64,000 nucleotides of DNA from Erwinia aphidicola (GCF_014773485.1 NZ_JACXBP010000012.1:31959-95958), one strand, 5' to 3'. Numbered from the stretch's first letter, positions 42,369-51,043 are shown. Numbers and translations: made by a program. The notes: generated from the sequence alone by a model not told the origin.

Positions 42369-43901
42369 GTGAGTTATCAAAACGTTCTGGTATTAAAAGA
42401 TCTGGCAGAGAATAAACCGCTGAAAGCGCCGGTTGGCGACACCGACATTTTGCTGATTCGCCAGGGCGATGAGGTCAAAGCGTATCAGAGCGAGTGCCCC
42501 CACTCCGGCGCCCCGCTCGAGGAGGGTGCGATCTATCAGGGAACGCTGACCTGCCCGTGGCACAAAGCCACTTTCTCCCTGCTTGACGGTGCGCTGTGTG
42601 AACCGCTGGCGCTCAGCGATCTGAAACGCTATCCGGTGCGGGTGGAGAACGGCATGATCCAGGTGGATCCGCAACCGATGCCGCCGCTCGCCACTTTCAG
42701 CGCGGGTGACAGCAAGCCGGTCTTTGTGATTCTGGGGACGGGCGCGGCGGGCAGTGCCGCCGCCTGGACGCTGCGCCGTGAAGGGTTTGATGGGCGCCTG
42801 GTACTGGTGGACCGCGAATCAGAGGCGCCTTATGACCGCACCGCGCTGACCAAATTTGTGCCGTCCGGAAAAATGAAAATCAGCGAAGTTCCTGCGATGC
42901 TCGATGACGACTTTTTCCAGTATGCAGAAAGGTTGCAGGGTAATGTCGAACAGCTCGACAGCCGCCAGCAGCTGCTGCGCTTTGCAGATGGCAGCACGCT
43001 GCAGTATGACAAACTGCTACTGGCCAGCGGTGGTGTTCCTCAGCGCCCTGATATTCCCGGTAACGCGCTGGCAGGGGTTCACGTTCTGCGCAGCATTGAA
43101 CAGTGCGCCGCGGTGATGAAGGCCGTGGAGCAGCAGCGTAAGCTGGTGATTATTGGCAACAGCTTTATCGGCATGGAGCTGGCGTCGGCACTGCGCGCCC
43201 AGGATATCGCGGTGCAGATCGTCGCCCCGCAGCCGCTGCCGTTCAAAGCCCAGTTTGGCGAGCAGCTGGCACGCTTTTTCCGCGATCTGCATCAGCAGAA
43301 CGGCGTGGAGTTTATCACTGACGAAGTGGCTGAGCTGACCGCCGAGAACGGACACGTCAGCGGCGTGCGGCTGAAAAGCGGCCAGCAGATTGCCAGCAGC
43401 GTGGTGGTGCTGGCGACCGGCGTTACGCCGGGCTGCGGTTTTATCCACGATATCGCTCTGCAGGGCGATGGCAGTCTGGCAACCGATGAAGCGCTTCAGG
43501 CCGCTAAAAATGTCTGGGCGGCAGGTGATATCGCCAGCTATCCGGCGGAGGAGGGCCTACAGCGCATTGAGCACTGGCGCGTGGCGCAGCAGCAGGGAAG
43601 GATTGCTGCCAAAAATATGCTGGGTGCCGGCGAGGCGTTCGACCGCGTCCCGTTCTTCTGGACGGCCCAGTTCGGCACGCGCTACGAATATCTTGGTCAC
43701 GCGGAAAAATGGGATGAAGAGCGGCTGATCGGCTCGTTAAGCGATAAAACGTTCGTCATGCTTTACGGGCAGAAAGGCAAGCTGGCGGCGGTGGCCTCCT
43801 GCGGGTGCTATACCTTCACCGCTGAACTGGTGCAGCGAATGCAGCAGCCGATGACGCTGGACGCGGCGGAGCAGCTCAGCCGGGCGCATCTCTCAGCCTG
43901 A
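42369..43901 (+). CDS. Rieske domain-FAD/NAD(P)H reductase fusion
   Basis: The 510-residue protein joins an N-terminal Rieske [2Fe-2S] domain to a ferredoxin-reductase-type flavoprotein. Iron ligands are Cys43, His45, Cys62 and His65 (CPHSGAP and CPWHKA). The flavin part has FVILGTGAAGSAAAW for FAD, LVIIGNSFIGMELAS for NAD(P)H and VWAAGDIASYP near the end. The layout is that of AIFM3-like (apoptosis-inducing-factor-type) reductases. The start is GTG with AGGAG five bases before it. The electron acceptor is unknown and no oxygenase gene is next to it. Confidence 0.9.
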   Translation: MSYQNVLVLKDLAENKPLKAPVGDTDILLIRQGDEVKAYQSECPHSGAPLEEGAIYQGTLTCPWHKATFSLLDGALCEPLALSDLKRYPVRVENGMIQVDPQPMPPLATFSAGDSKPVFVILGTGAAGSAAAWTLRREGFDGRLVLVDRESEAPYDRTALTKFVPSGKMKISEVPAMLDDDFFQYAERLQGNVEQLDSRQQLLRFADGSTLQYDKLLLASGGVPQRPDIPGNALAGVHVLRSIEQCAAVMKAVEQQRKLVIIGNSFIGMELASALRAQDIAVQIVAPQPLPFKAQFGEQLARFFRDLHQQNGVEFITDEVAELTAENGHVSGVRLKSGQQIASSVVVLATGVTPGCGFIHDIALQGDGSLATDEALQAAKNVWAAGDIASYPAEEGLQRIEHWRVAQQQGRIAAKNMLGAGEAFDRVPFFWTAQFGTRYEYLGHAEKWDEERLIGSLSDKTFVMLYGQKGKLAAVASCGCYTFTAELVQRMQQPMTLDAAEQLSRAHLSA

Positions 43902-43905
43902 ACAG

Positions 43906-43941
43906 CGCAGCCAGCGGGTAACCCCGCTGGCTGCGTTTTTT
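43906..43941. terminator. Terminator between the reductase and proC
   Basis: CGCAGCCAGCGGG with CCCGCTGGCTGCG forms a long stem (loop TAAC) followed by TTTTTTTA on the plus strand. It lies between convergent genes and touches the proC stop. Confidence 0.92.
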
Positions 43942-44750
43942 TACTGCTTGCTCATCTGCTCGGATTTCGCCATGCACTGCTGCATCGCTTCCATCACCGC
44001 CGAGCGGAAGCCTTTCTGCTCCAGCACTCTTACTGCTTCAATGGTGGTGCCGCCCGGTGAGCACACCATATCTTTCAGTTCGCCCGGATGCTTGCCGGTC
44101 TCCAGCACCATTTCCGCTGCGCCTTTCACCGCCTGTGCGGCAAATTGGTAAGCCTGAGCGCGCGGCATCCCGCCCAGCACGGCCGCATCGGCCATCGCCT
44201 CAATAAACATAAATACATAGGCCGGGGCAGAACCGCTGACGCCGACCACCGCGTGGATCAGGTACTCCGGCACCAGCGCCGCTTTACCGAAGCCGCTAAA
44301 AATCTCCACTACCGCATCGGCCTCTTCTTTGGTCACCAGTACATTGGGGGTGACCGAGGTCATGCCCTCGTTGACCAGCGCGGGGGTGTTCGGCATAACG
44401 CGCACGATTTTACGGTCGTGGCCAAGCACCGAGGCCAGCGAGTCCAGCGTCACGCCCGCGGCAATCGAAACCACCAGCGTCTCTTTATTCAGGCTGCCCG
44501 CAATATCTTTCATCACCGACAGGATCGCATTAGGTTTTACCGCGCCGAACAGAATATCGGCCTGCCCGGCCACTTCGGCTGCGCTCTCTGCCGGGGTGAT
44601 GCCATACTGTTTCTGCATCGCCAGATTGGTTTCGGGCTTGTGGTCAAATACCCAGATATTCTCCGCTCTGACCTGCCCGGCGGCGACCAGGCCGGCTATA
44701 ATCGCCTTCGACATATTACCGCAGCCAATGAAGCCAATTTTCTTGTCCAT
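43941..44750 (-). CDS. proC: Pyrroline-5-carboxylate reductase ProC
   Basis: ProC makes proline from pyrroline-5-carboxylate using NAD(P)H, the last step after ProB and ProA. The 269-residue protein is the E. coli length, with the dinucleotide-binding start MDKKIGFIGCGNMSKAIIAGL and the C-terminal signature GTTIEAVRVLEQKGFRSAV. The start codon at 44750 follows GGGAGAATCTC; the frame is open 18 codons upstream but without similarity. It is divergent from yaiI, as in E. coli. Confidence 0.98.
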   Translation of the reverse strand: MDKKIGFIGCGNMSKAIIAGLVAAGQVRAENIWVFDHKPETNLAMQKQYGITPAESAAEVAGQADILFGAVKPNAILSVMKDIAGSLNKETLVVSIAAGVTLDSLASVLGHDRKIVRVMPNTPALVNEGMTSVTPNVLVTKEEADAVVEIFSGFGKAALVPEYLIHAVVGVSGSAPAYVFMFIEAMADAAVLGGMPRAQAYQFAAQAVKGAAEMVLETGKHPGELKDMVCSPGGTTIEAVRVLEQKGFRSAVMEAMQQCMAKSEQMSKQ

Positions 44751-44890
44751 GAGATTCTCCCTGCTAATTCTGTTTACGAAGTTGGCGTGATGCCATCCCC
44801 ACACCTTAACTGGATCAGATTAAGTTTGCCATTCGGCAAAAGAATGGGAAGATCGCGCTATTCCCGACTCAATATTATAAGGAAATGGCG

Positions 44891-45340
44891 ATGCCAATCT
44901 GGGTGGATGCCGATGCGTGCCCGAAAGTGATCAAAGAAGTGCTGTACCGTGCAGCCGAGCGTGAGCAGATGATGGTGACGCTGGTGGCGAATCAGGGGCT
45001 GAGCGTGCCGCCATCGCGCTTTGTGCGCACGCTGCGCGTTCCGGCGGGCTTTGACGTGGCCGACAACGAAATTGTGCGCCGTGCGGAAGCGGGCGATCTG
45101 GTGATCACCGCCGATATTCCGCTGGCGGCCGAAGTGATGGAGAAGGGCGCGATTGCGCTGAATCCGCGCGGTGAACGCTACAGCGAAGCCACTATTCGCG
45201 AGCGGCTAACCATGCGTGACTTTATGGATACCATGCGCGCCAGCGGGGTGCAGACCGGTGGGCCGCCGGCGCTCAACCAGCGCGATCGTCAGCAGTTTGC
45301 CAATGAACTGGATAAATGGTTACAACAGCAGCGTAAGTAG
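44891..45340 (+). CDS. yaiI: YaiI, UPF0178 (DUF188) protein
   Basis: The 149-residue protein matches E. coli YaiI: IWVDADACPKVIKEVLYRAAER, then GFDVADNEIVRRAEAGDLVITADIPLA and RERLTMRDFMDT. The clustered aspartates (DADACP, ITADIPLA) suggest a PIN/nuclease-like metal site, but the function is not established. The start at 44891 lies eight bases after AAGGA; an ATG two codons earlier is too near the ribosome site. It is divergent from proC. Confidence 0.94.
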   Translation: MPIWVDADACPKVIKEVLYRAAEREQMMVTLVANQGLSVPPSRFVRTLRVPAGFDVADNEIVRRAEAGDLVITADIPLAAEVMEKGAIALNPRGERYSEATIRERLTMRDFMDTMRASGVQTGGPPALNQRDRQQFANELDKWLQQQRK

Positions 45341-45347
45341 TGGCGAG

Positions 45348-45374
45348 ACCCTCTCCCGCCGGGCGGGAGAGGGT
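45348..45374. terminator. GC-rich hairpin between convergent genes
   Basis: ACCCTCTCCCGC with GCGGGAGAGGGT forms a 12-bp stem with a 3-base loop, between yaiI and the DUF2076 gene. No T-run follows. Similar CCCTCTCCC hairpins are common between enterobacterial genes. Confidence 0.55.
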
Positions 45375-45382
45375 GTTAGCGG

Positions 45383-46072
45383 TCAGACAAAGTTGTCGTC
45401 ATCAAAATCATCGCCAAACGCATCATTGCTGAAGTCGTTATCGCTGGCGTAATCCTGCTGCAGGCCGTTATCCTGGCTGAGGAAGGACTGATTATCCCCG
45501 CCGTTAAAGGTATCGAGATTATTATCAAACTGCGGGTCCGGCATCGCCGGTTCGTTAATGATATTTACAATCTCTTCCGGCTGCGAGTGGTGGAACATGC
45601 TGGTCAGCATATCCGCCATCACTACGCCGCCGGCAACGCCGACCGCCGTTTGCAGGGCGCCGCCAAGAAAACCACGCCCGGCAGCAGGGGCTGCGGGCGC
45701 CTGGGCATAGGCGGGCTGCTGCTGTGGCTGGGCGGGCGCATTTCCCCACGCTGATTGCGCAGGCTGCTGGACTGGCTGCGGCTGCGAACGGCTGCCGCCA
45801 AACAGCCCGGAGAGGAAACCGCCGCTGTTCTGCTGGGGCTGCTGAGCCTGTGCCAGCTTCGCTTCCAGCTCACTCACCCGGCTGTTAAGCTGCTTCATTG
45901 CCGCTTCCTGGATCAGGATAGCCTGCGCCATGTAGTAGGGCGCGCCGGGTTGCGCTTGCACCTGCTGCTGGATCAGTTTTTCCGCCGCGGCGTCGCGCGG
46001 GCCGGAGTGTGACTCTGCCTGTTTTAAGCGGGTAAACAGGCTTTCGATCAGTTGTTGTTCTTCGCTCTGCAT
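45383..46072 (-). CDS. DUF2076 family protein
   Basis: The 229-residue protein has the DUF2076 layout. The N-terminal helix is QSEEQQLIESLFTRLKQAE, followed by AAEKLIQQQVQAQPGAPYYMAQAILIQE, a short coiled coil and a Gln/Pro/Ala-rich linker. A glycine-rich hydrophobic hairpin (FLGGALQTAVGVAGGVVMADML) and an acidic tail rich in Asp, Asn and Phe follow. The last part could insert in or bind a membrane. In other bacteria the family is described as periplasmic ligand-binding sensor-like, but no signal peptide is seen here. Confidence 0.82.
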   Translation of the reverse strand: MQSEEQQLIESLFTRLKQAESHSGPRDAAAEKLIQQQVQAQPGAPYYMAQAILIQEAAMKQLNSRVSELEAKLAQAQQPQQNSGGFLSGLFGGSRSQPQPVQQPAQSAWGNAPAQPQQQPAYAQAPAAPAAGRGFLGGALQTAVGVAGGVVMADMLTSMFHHSQPEEIVNIINEPAMPDPQFDNNLDTFNGGDNQSFLSQDNGLQQDYASDNDFSNDAFGDDFDDDNFV

Positions 46073-46374
46073 GGGGTTCCTCCGAAAACGGGCGATAGGT
46101 TAATTCTGACTATCCGCCGGTGAAAGTAAATGCTGTCGGAGTAAGGAAATGTTGCACCCCCTTACGCGGCTTATTTATTGTGTAAAGTAAATGATACAAC
46201 TGTAATTTTCTTTTCAAAACATCGTGTTATTGAGGTTTTCCTCCCCGCTTGCTGTACAGAAAACGTTACTGCTGGTCCCGGTGAATAATGTCCGGTATCA
46301 TGCGTCAAAGTTTTTCAATGTTTGCCCCTCGGTGCGCGATGACCCGCGTCGGAATCGTTAAGGAAGTGCCTGTT
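46073..46374. other. aroL upstream region (302 bases)
   Basis: No gene is called. The region lies between the divergent DUF2076 and aroL genes. It contains the TyrR-box candidates listed separately (46181-46198, with a weaker one at 46201-46218, TGTAAT-N6-TTCAAA). An in-frame ATG at 46288 precedes aroL by 29 codons but has no ribosome site. Confidence 0.6.
46181..46198 (+). promoter_or_regulatory. TyrR box candidate upstream of aroL
   Basis: TGTAAAGTAAATGATACA fits the TyrR consensus TGTAAA-N6-TTTACA with a perfect left half, four of six in the right half, and the essential G and C in place. A weaker box starts 20 bases further. E. coli aroL is controlled by TyrR (and TrpR) through several such boxes. 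Confidence 0.6.
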
Positions 46375-46899
46375 ATGTCATTACCCATTTATCTGATCGG
46401 CGCACGTGGCTGCGGTAAAACCACCGTGGGTCAGGCTCTTGCTCTGGCATTAGGGTACGCTTTCTGCGACACCGACCATTACCTCCAGCTCTCCAGCGGC
46501 CAGAGCGTATCGGACATTGTCAGCGCCGAAGGGTGGGAAGGATTTCGCCGTCGTGAAACCCTCGCTGTGAAAGCCGTTACGCAGCCGGGGACGGTGATTG
46601 CCACCGGCGGGGGGATGGTGCTGGCCGAAGAGAATCGCCAGTTCATGCGCGAGCAGGGGCAGGTGGTCTATCTTAATGCGGACGCAGCGGTGCTGGCGGC
46701 GCGGCTGGAAGCCTACCCGGAAGCCGAACAGCGCCCGACGCTGACCGGGCGCCCGATTGCCGAAGAGATGGTCGAAGTGCTGGCGGCGCGTGATGCGCTT
46801 TATCAGCAGGCGGCGCACCATATTATCGATGCGATGCAGTCGCCAGAAGCGGTTGTCAGCCAGATCGTCAGCGCACTCTCCCTCGCTCGCGCCAGTTAA
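46375..46899 (+). CDS. aroL: Shikimate kinase II AroL
   Basis: The enzyme phosphorylates shikimate in the chorismate pathway. The 174-residue product is exactly the E. coli length, with P-loop GARGCGKTTVG, the shikimate-binding FCDTDHYL and GWEGFRRRE, and the Walker B-like GGGMVL. The start MSLPIYLIG lies after GTTAAGGAAG. It heads an aroL-yaiA unit; in E. coli aroM follows directly, but here three genes intervene. TyrR-box candidates lie upstream. Confidence 0.97.
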   Translation: MSLPIYLIGARGCGKTTVGQALALALGYAFCDTDHYLQLSSGQSVSDIVSAEGWEGFRRRETLAVKAVTQPGTVIATGGGMVLAEENRQFMREQGQVVYLNADAAVLAARLEAYPEAEQRPTLTGRPIAEEMVEVLAARDALYQQAAHHIIDAMQSPEAVVSQIVSALSLARAS

Positions 46900-47032
46900 C
46901 TTCGCCTTTTTCTCCCCCTCCTGCGCGATAAAGCGCTGTGCTTGTCTATACTTTGACAGTGGCCGGTTTGCTGGCCACGCCGTGAAAGGGATCTCTTTCG
47001 CGTGCTTTTCTGACAGCCAAGAGGGGATGAGT

Positions 47033-47224
47033 ATGCCAGGAAGACCGCCATATCCACGCGAAGCACATATTGTAGAGGTTGAAAAGGGCGCACCCGGCAA
47101 ATCCGTTGTCTGGTATGAGCTGCGTTCTGACCATCCGAAACCTGACTCGCTGATCAGCGAGCATGAGAGTCATCAGGAGGCGCTGGATGCTAAAGAGCGC
47201 TATGAGGATGCTGAAAAAGAGTAA
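47033..47224 (+). CDS. yaiA: YaiA family protein
   Basis: The 63-residue protein closely matches E. coli YaiA: PPYPREAHIVEVEKGAPGKS, then WYELRSDHPKPDSLISEHES and a charged end KERYEDAEKE. Function is unknown, though in E. coli it is co-transcribed with aroL and controlled by TyrR. The start at 47033 lies six bases after GAGGGG; an ATG two codons earlier is adjacent to that site. It ends 322 bases before iclR. Confidence 0.94.
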   Translation: MPGRPPYPREAHIVEVEKGAPGKSVVWYELRSDHPKPDSLISEHESHQEALDAKERYEDAEKE

Positions 47225-47546
47225 TCCTCACTCCGCCCTGGCAGGGACGCCAGCGGCTGGCACACTATCACCTGGCGTTATTAATTATTTCTTTACCCGC
47301 ACTTCCGCTAATTTTTCTCAATATGCATCGCAGCATATTTCGCTGGTCACGCCCGGGATCCCGCCATATATTTTTATTTTTTAATCTGCATCAGGGATAA
47401 TAAATTCTCATCGCCCCGCGGCACCTGATTATCCTTTTTCCTCCCCTTAAAGCCGAATGAAATTAATCCTTGACCGCCAGGCGTACGCGCCGTAGGTTAA
47501 ATTTATCAGAAACAGGAACAACAGTTCCTAATAGTGGAACTACCCG
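47225..47546. other. AT-rich intergenic region between yaiA and the iclR gene (322 bases)
   Basis: No gene is seen. The region marks the left edge of the three-gene insertion into the aroL-yaiA-aroM order. Its middle is AT-rich (47275-47400), and it ends with the overlapping GGAAC/GTTCC repeats listed separately. No integrase, direct repeat or tRNA edge was visible. Confidence 0.6.
47514..47540 (+). promoter_or_regulatory. Candidate autoregulatory operator of the IclR gene
   Basis: AGGAAC-AACA-GTTCCT (47514-47529) is a perfect 6-bp inverted repeat. Its right arm forms a second palindrome with a further half site, GTTCC-TAATAGT-GGAAC, ending at 47540. The cluster ends six bases before the iclR start codon. 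GGAAC/GTTCC half sites are typical of IclR-family operators. Confidence 0.55.
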
Positions 47547-48332
47547 ATGAGCACGCTTGAAAATGCTTCCGCCGTACTCAAACTGTTTAACCGCAGCGGC
47601 CTGACTCAGGGCCAGCCAGGGTTGACCTTTACTGATGTGGTTGAGGCATTAGGTCTGCCAAAAAGTACCGTTTCGCGCCTGTTGTCGACGATGGAAAACG
47701 AAGGGCTGCTGGAGCGCGATGCGGAAACCCGCTGTTTCCATGTCGGGCGCATGCTGCTGTCGCTGGCCAGCCATTATCTCTCCACGCCGCTGGTCGATGG
47801 TGCCTCATCCATGATGGCGCGGCTGGCCGCAGAGTCCAGCTGTACCGGCTATATCTCGGTGCTGGAAGGGCGCGAGATTATGGTGATGCGTATGTTCCAG
47901 GGGCGGATGTTTATTCAGGTAGTAACCCCGCCGGGCAGCCGGTTACCGGCTGCGGAAACCTCGGTCGGCCGCGCCATTCTGGCACGCTACAGCGATGACT
48001 TCGTGCGCAAGCTCTATGCCGGAGCCTGGCAGGTGAGTTCCCCTAATTCGCCGCAAACGCTGGAGCAGCTGCTGGCCGAACTGGCGCGCATTCGTGAACA
48101 GGGTTATGCGCTGGCACGCAATGAGACCCTGCAGGGCATCAGCTCGCTTGCCACCACGATTACTAACAAACATCGGGGAGAAACCGTGGCGCTGTGCCTG
48201 TCGTTCCCTTCACAAAATCAGGAGCCGCCATACTCCTCCGCCACGCTGGATGCGCTGCAGATGGTCACGCGTCAGCTGGCAGGGAAATATGGCGATCTCG
48301 CCAATACGATGGCTATTTCCGCCACCGTGTAA
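47547..48332 (+). CDS. IclR family transcription regulator
   Basis: The 261-residue protein has an N-terminal winged helix-turn-helix (LTFTDVVEALGLPKSTVSRLLSTMENEGLLER, about residues 26-57) and a C-terminal IclR effector domain. That domain contains PPGSRLPAAETSVGRAILARYSD and a late ARNETLQGISSLATTI. It probably controls the downstream transporter-DUF1177-AroM genes, read in the same direction. A palindromic site directly before its start suggests autoregulation. The effector is unknown. Confidence 0.92.
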   Translation: MSTLENASAVLKLFNRSGLTQGQPGLTFTDVVEALGLPKSTVSRLLSTMENEGLLERDAETRCFHVGRMLLSLASHYLSTPLVDGASSMMARLAAESSCTGYISVLEGREIMVMRMFQGRMFIQVVTPPGSRLPAAETSVGRAILARYSDDFVRKLYAGAWQVSSPNSPQTLEQLLAELARIREQGYALARNETLQGISSLATTITNKHRGETVALCLSFPSQNQEPPYSSATLDALQMVTRQLAGKYGDLANTMAISATV

Positions 48333-48442
48333 TACTCACCTGATATCCCCTTATGGATATCAAGTACGCCTCACCAGGGCATTAGCAGTACCGTCAATAA
48401 TACAACATTCTAATAAGGTCTCTCAGAGACCAGTGATAATAA

Positions 48443-48480
48443 GCAAAATGTCCCCCCGCAGTATCGGGGGACTATTTTGC
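48443..48480 (+). terminator. Long hairpin between iclR and the OPT transporter gene
   Basis: GCAAAATGTCCCCC pairs with GGGGGACTATTTTGC, giving a stem of 13 or more pairs with small bulges. The arm ends in ATTTT, so it resembles a rho-independent terminator. It ends only 56 bases before the transporter ATG. A 15-base palindrome (GGTCTCTCAGAGACC, 48417-48431) lies just upstream. It may end the iclR transcript or act as an attenuator for the next genes. Confidence 0.7.
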
Positions 48481-48536
48481 CACGGGCAAAAAACATCATT
48501 CCATCACCATCGGACAGGGTCTTTACCGGGGAAAAT

Positions 48537-50096
48537 ATGCGGCAGGATAATCCTTTAAAGGATGCTGGCACCATTGTGGTGCTGCTTCTACTTTCAGTGC
48601 TCGGCGCCATTATTGGCGTGCAGCTGTTAACCACGCTGGGCGTGACGCCTAACACCTCTATTATCGGCGCCCTGCTGGCGATGCTGCTGGCACGTATTCC
48701 ACTCAAAGCCTTCCAGCGCTATCGATCGATTCATACCCAAAACCTTGCGCAGACGGCGATCTCTTCTGCCACCTTTGGCGCCGCGAATAGCCTGCTGATG
48801 CCGATTGCCGTGCCGTGGGTTATGGGGCAGCCACAGCTTATCCTGCCGATGTTTGTCGGCGTCAGTGCGGCGATGCTGCTGGATGCTTACCTGCTGTATC
48901 GCCTGTTTGATACTCGCGTTTTCCCGGCCAGCAATGCATGGCCACCGGGCGTGGCGGCGGCGGAAGCGATTAAAGCGGGCGATAAAGGCGGCAGCCACGC
49001 CTGGCTGCTGCTGGTCGGCGTGCTCGGCGGCATCGTCGGCTCAGTGCTGAAAATCCCGATGGCGGCCTTTGGTACCGCGTTTATCGGCAATATCTGGGCG
49101 CTGAGCATGTTTGGCATCGGCTTACTGTTACGCGCCTACGCCCAGCCGATTGCCGGAATTGATATCAACGCTAACTATATTCCGCACGGCGTGATGGTCG
49201 GCGCCGGGCTGGTGGCGCTGATTCAGGTGGTACAGGTGATCCGCAGCAAAAAGAGCGACACCACGGTTTACTCCAGCCCGGATGCAGAGGTGCGCAAAGC
49301 GCTGGGACTGGGAACGGTGGGCTACCTGGCGATTGCCGCCCTGCTGGCGCTGAGCGCCGGGCTGTGGGCGCAGATGTCACTGCCGATGCTGCTCGCCTTC
49401 ATCATCTATGCCGCCTTTGCGGCCTTTGTTCACGAGCTGCTGGTGGGCATTGCGGCGATGCACTCCGGCTGGTTCCCGGCTTTTGCCGTGGCCCTGATCA
49501 CCCTGATCATCGGTATCCTGATCGGCTTCCCGCCGCTGGCGCTCTGCGTGCTTATCGGCTTCACCGCCGCCACCGGACCGGCATTTGCTGATATGGGTTA
49601 TGACCTGAAAGCCGGCTTTGTGCTGCGCGGGCATGGTCGCGATCTGCAGCAGGAGCTGTGGGGCCGGCGCATACAGCTGTTTGCCGCGCTGATCGCCTTT
49701 GTCGTCTCGATCCCCGTGGTGTGGTTCGCCCATGCCAGCTTCTTTAGTCAGGATCTGATCCCGCCTGTGGCGCGGGTGTATGCCAAAACCATTCAGGCCG
49801 GAGCGGAACCGGGTATCGCGCATAACTTACTGATCTGGGCGATTCCTGGCGCAGTGATCCAGCTGATCGGCGGGCCGAAGCGTCAGCTCGGCGTTCTGCT
49901 GGCGACCGGCCTGCTGATCTTCAACGCAATGGCCGGCTGGGCTGTGGTCACGGGTATCGTGCTGCGCCTGATCATTACCCGTATCTGGGGCGATCGCGGG
50001 CGTACGCCGATGGAAGTGATGGCCGCCGGATTTATTGCCGGTGATGCGCTTTACAGCTTTTTTAACTCCCTTTTCAGCAGCGGCACCAAACGATAA
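48537..50096 (+). CDS. OPT family oligopeptide transporter
   Basis: The 519-residue inner-membrane protein has about 14 hydrophobic segments and the features of bacterial OPT transporters. Examples are NTSIIGALLAMLLARIP, NLAQTAISSATFGAANSLL and the later IGFTAATGPAFADMGYDLKAGF. The family imports peptides, glutathione or metal-siderophore complexes with protons. The start MRQDNPLKD at 48537 follows GGGGAAAAT; a frame open further upstream runs through the hairpin and is rejected. DUF1177 follows after 13 bases and AroM after that, so they form one unit. Confidence 0.88.
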   Translation: MRQDNPLKDAGTIVVLLLLSVLGAIIGVQLLTTLGVTPNTSIIGALLAMLLARIPLKAFQRYRSIHTQNLAQTAISSATFGAANSLLMPIAVPWVMGQPQLILPMFVGVSAAMLLDAYLLYRLFDTRVFPASNAWPPGVAAAEAIKAGDKGGSHAWLLLVGVLGGIVGSVLKIPMAAFGTAFIGNIWALSMFGIGLLLRAYAQPIAGIDINANYIPHGVMVGAGLVALIQVVQVIRSKKSDTTVYSSPDAEVRKALGLGTVGYLAIAALLALSAGLWAQMSLPMLLAFIIYAAFAAFVHELLVGIAAMHSGWFPAFAVALITLIIGILIGFPPLALCVLIGFTAATGPAFADMGYDLKAGFVLRGHGRDLQQELWGRRIQLFAALIAFVVSIPVVWFAHASFFSQDLIPPVARVYAKTIQAGAEPGIAHNLLIWAIPGAVIQLIGGPKRQLGVLLATGLLIFNAMAGWAVVTGIVLRLIITRIWGDRGRTPMEVMAAGFIAGDALYSFFNSLFSSGTKR

Positions 50097-50109
50097 TTAA
50101 GGTAACGAC

Positions 50110-51039
50110 ATGAGTTTGCAGCAGACTTTGCAGGTTTTTGAGCTACTGGATAGCGCCAGCGTCAGCGGGCAGGATGTCGCGGATCTGTTCAGCGGCTACC
50201 CGGGCGTTTGCGCCAGCGTTAAGCGCGTCAGCGGCCCGAAAGGCCAGACCGATTTCGTGCGCATCACCCTGGCCGGCAGCGCAGGGAAGAGCCTGGGGGG
50301 GACTGCTCCCACGCTGGGGATTATCGGCCGTCTGGGCGGCATTGGCGCACGGCCAACGCGTATCGGCATGGTGTCGGACGCCGATGGTGCGGTCGCTGCC
50401 GTCAGCAGTGCGCTGAAGCTGGCCGAGATGCAGCGTAAAGGCGATTTTCTGGCGGGTGACGTCATCATCACCACCCATATCTGCCCGAATGCGCCAACCC
50501 GCCCGCACGAGCCGGTCGACTTTATGGACTCGCCGATCGACGACGTCACCATGAACGATAATGAAGTGGTGCCCGGCACAGATGCTATTCTTTCCATAGA
50601 TACCACCAAGGGCAACCGCATCCTCAACCACAAAGGGTATGCGCTGTCGCCGACGGTTAAGCAGGGTTATATCCTGCGCGTATCGGAAGACTTACTGCGC
50701 ATTATGGAGATGACCAGCGGCCGTCCGGCAGTGACTTTCCCGATCACCACGCAGGATATTACGCCATACGGCAACGGTGTGTATCACCTCAACAGCATCC
50801 TCCAGCCAGCCACGGCAACCGATGTGCCGGTGGTGGGGGTGGCAATCTGTAGCGAGTCGGTGGTTCCCGGTTGTGGTACCGGCGCTAGCCATGAAGTCGA
50901 TATCGCGCTGGCCGTGAAGTTCGCGGTGGAAGTGGCAAAAGAGTTCGGACGGGGCAGCTGCGCGTTTTACGACGCCGAAGAGTATGCGCGCCTGCTGGCG
51001 CTGTACGGCAGCCTGAGCCATCTTAGCTCGCGGAATTAA
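50110..51039 (+). CDS. DUF1177 family protein
   Basis: The 309-residue soluble protein belongs to DUF1177. Conserved-looking blocks are TTHICPNAPTRPHEPVDFMD, DTTKGNRILNHKGYALSPTV and CSESVVPGCGTGASHEVDIA. The histidines, aspartates and cysteines in these blocks could form a metal or catalytic site. Its function is not established. It lies between the OPT transporter and AroM, with gaps of 13 and 4 bases, and is thus almost surely co-translated with them. A role in processing the imported compound is inferred. Confidence 0.9.
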   Translation: MSLQQTLQVFELLDSASVSGQDVADLFSGYPGVCASVKRVSGPKGQTDFVRITLAGSAGKSLGGTAPTLGIIGRLGGIGARPTRIGMVSDADGAVAAVSSALKLAEMQRKGDFLAGDVIITTHICPNAPTRPHEPVDFMDSPIDDVTMNDNEVVPGTDAILSIDTTKGNRILNHKGYALSPTVKQGYILRVSEDLLRIMEMTSGRPAVTFPITTQDITPYGNGVYHLNSILQPATATDVPVVGVAICSESVVPGCGTGASHEVDIALAVKFAVEVAKEFGRGSCAFYDAEEYARLLALYGSLSHLSSRN

Positions 51040-51043
51040 GCTT

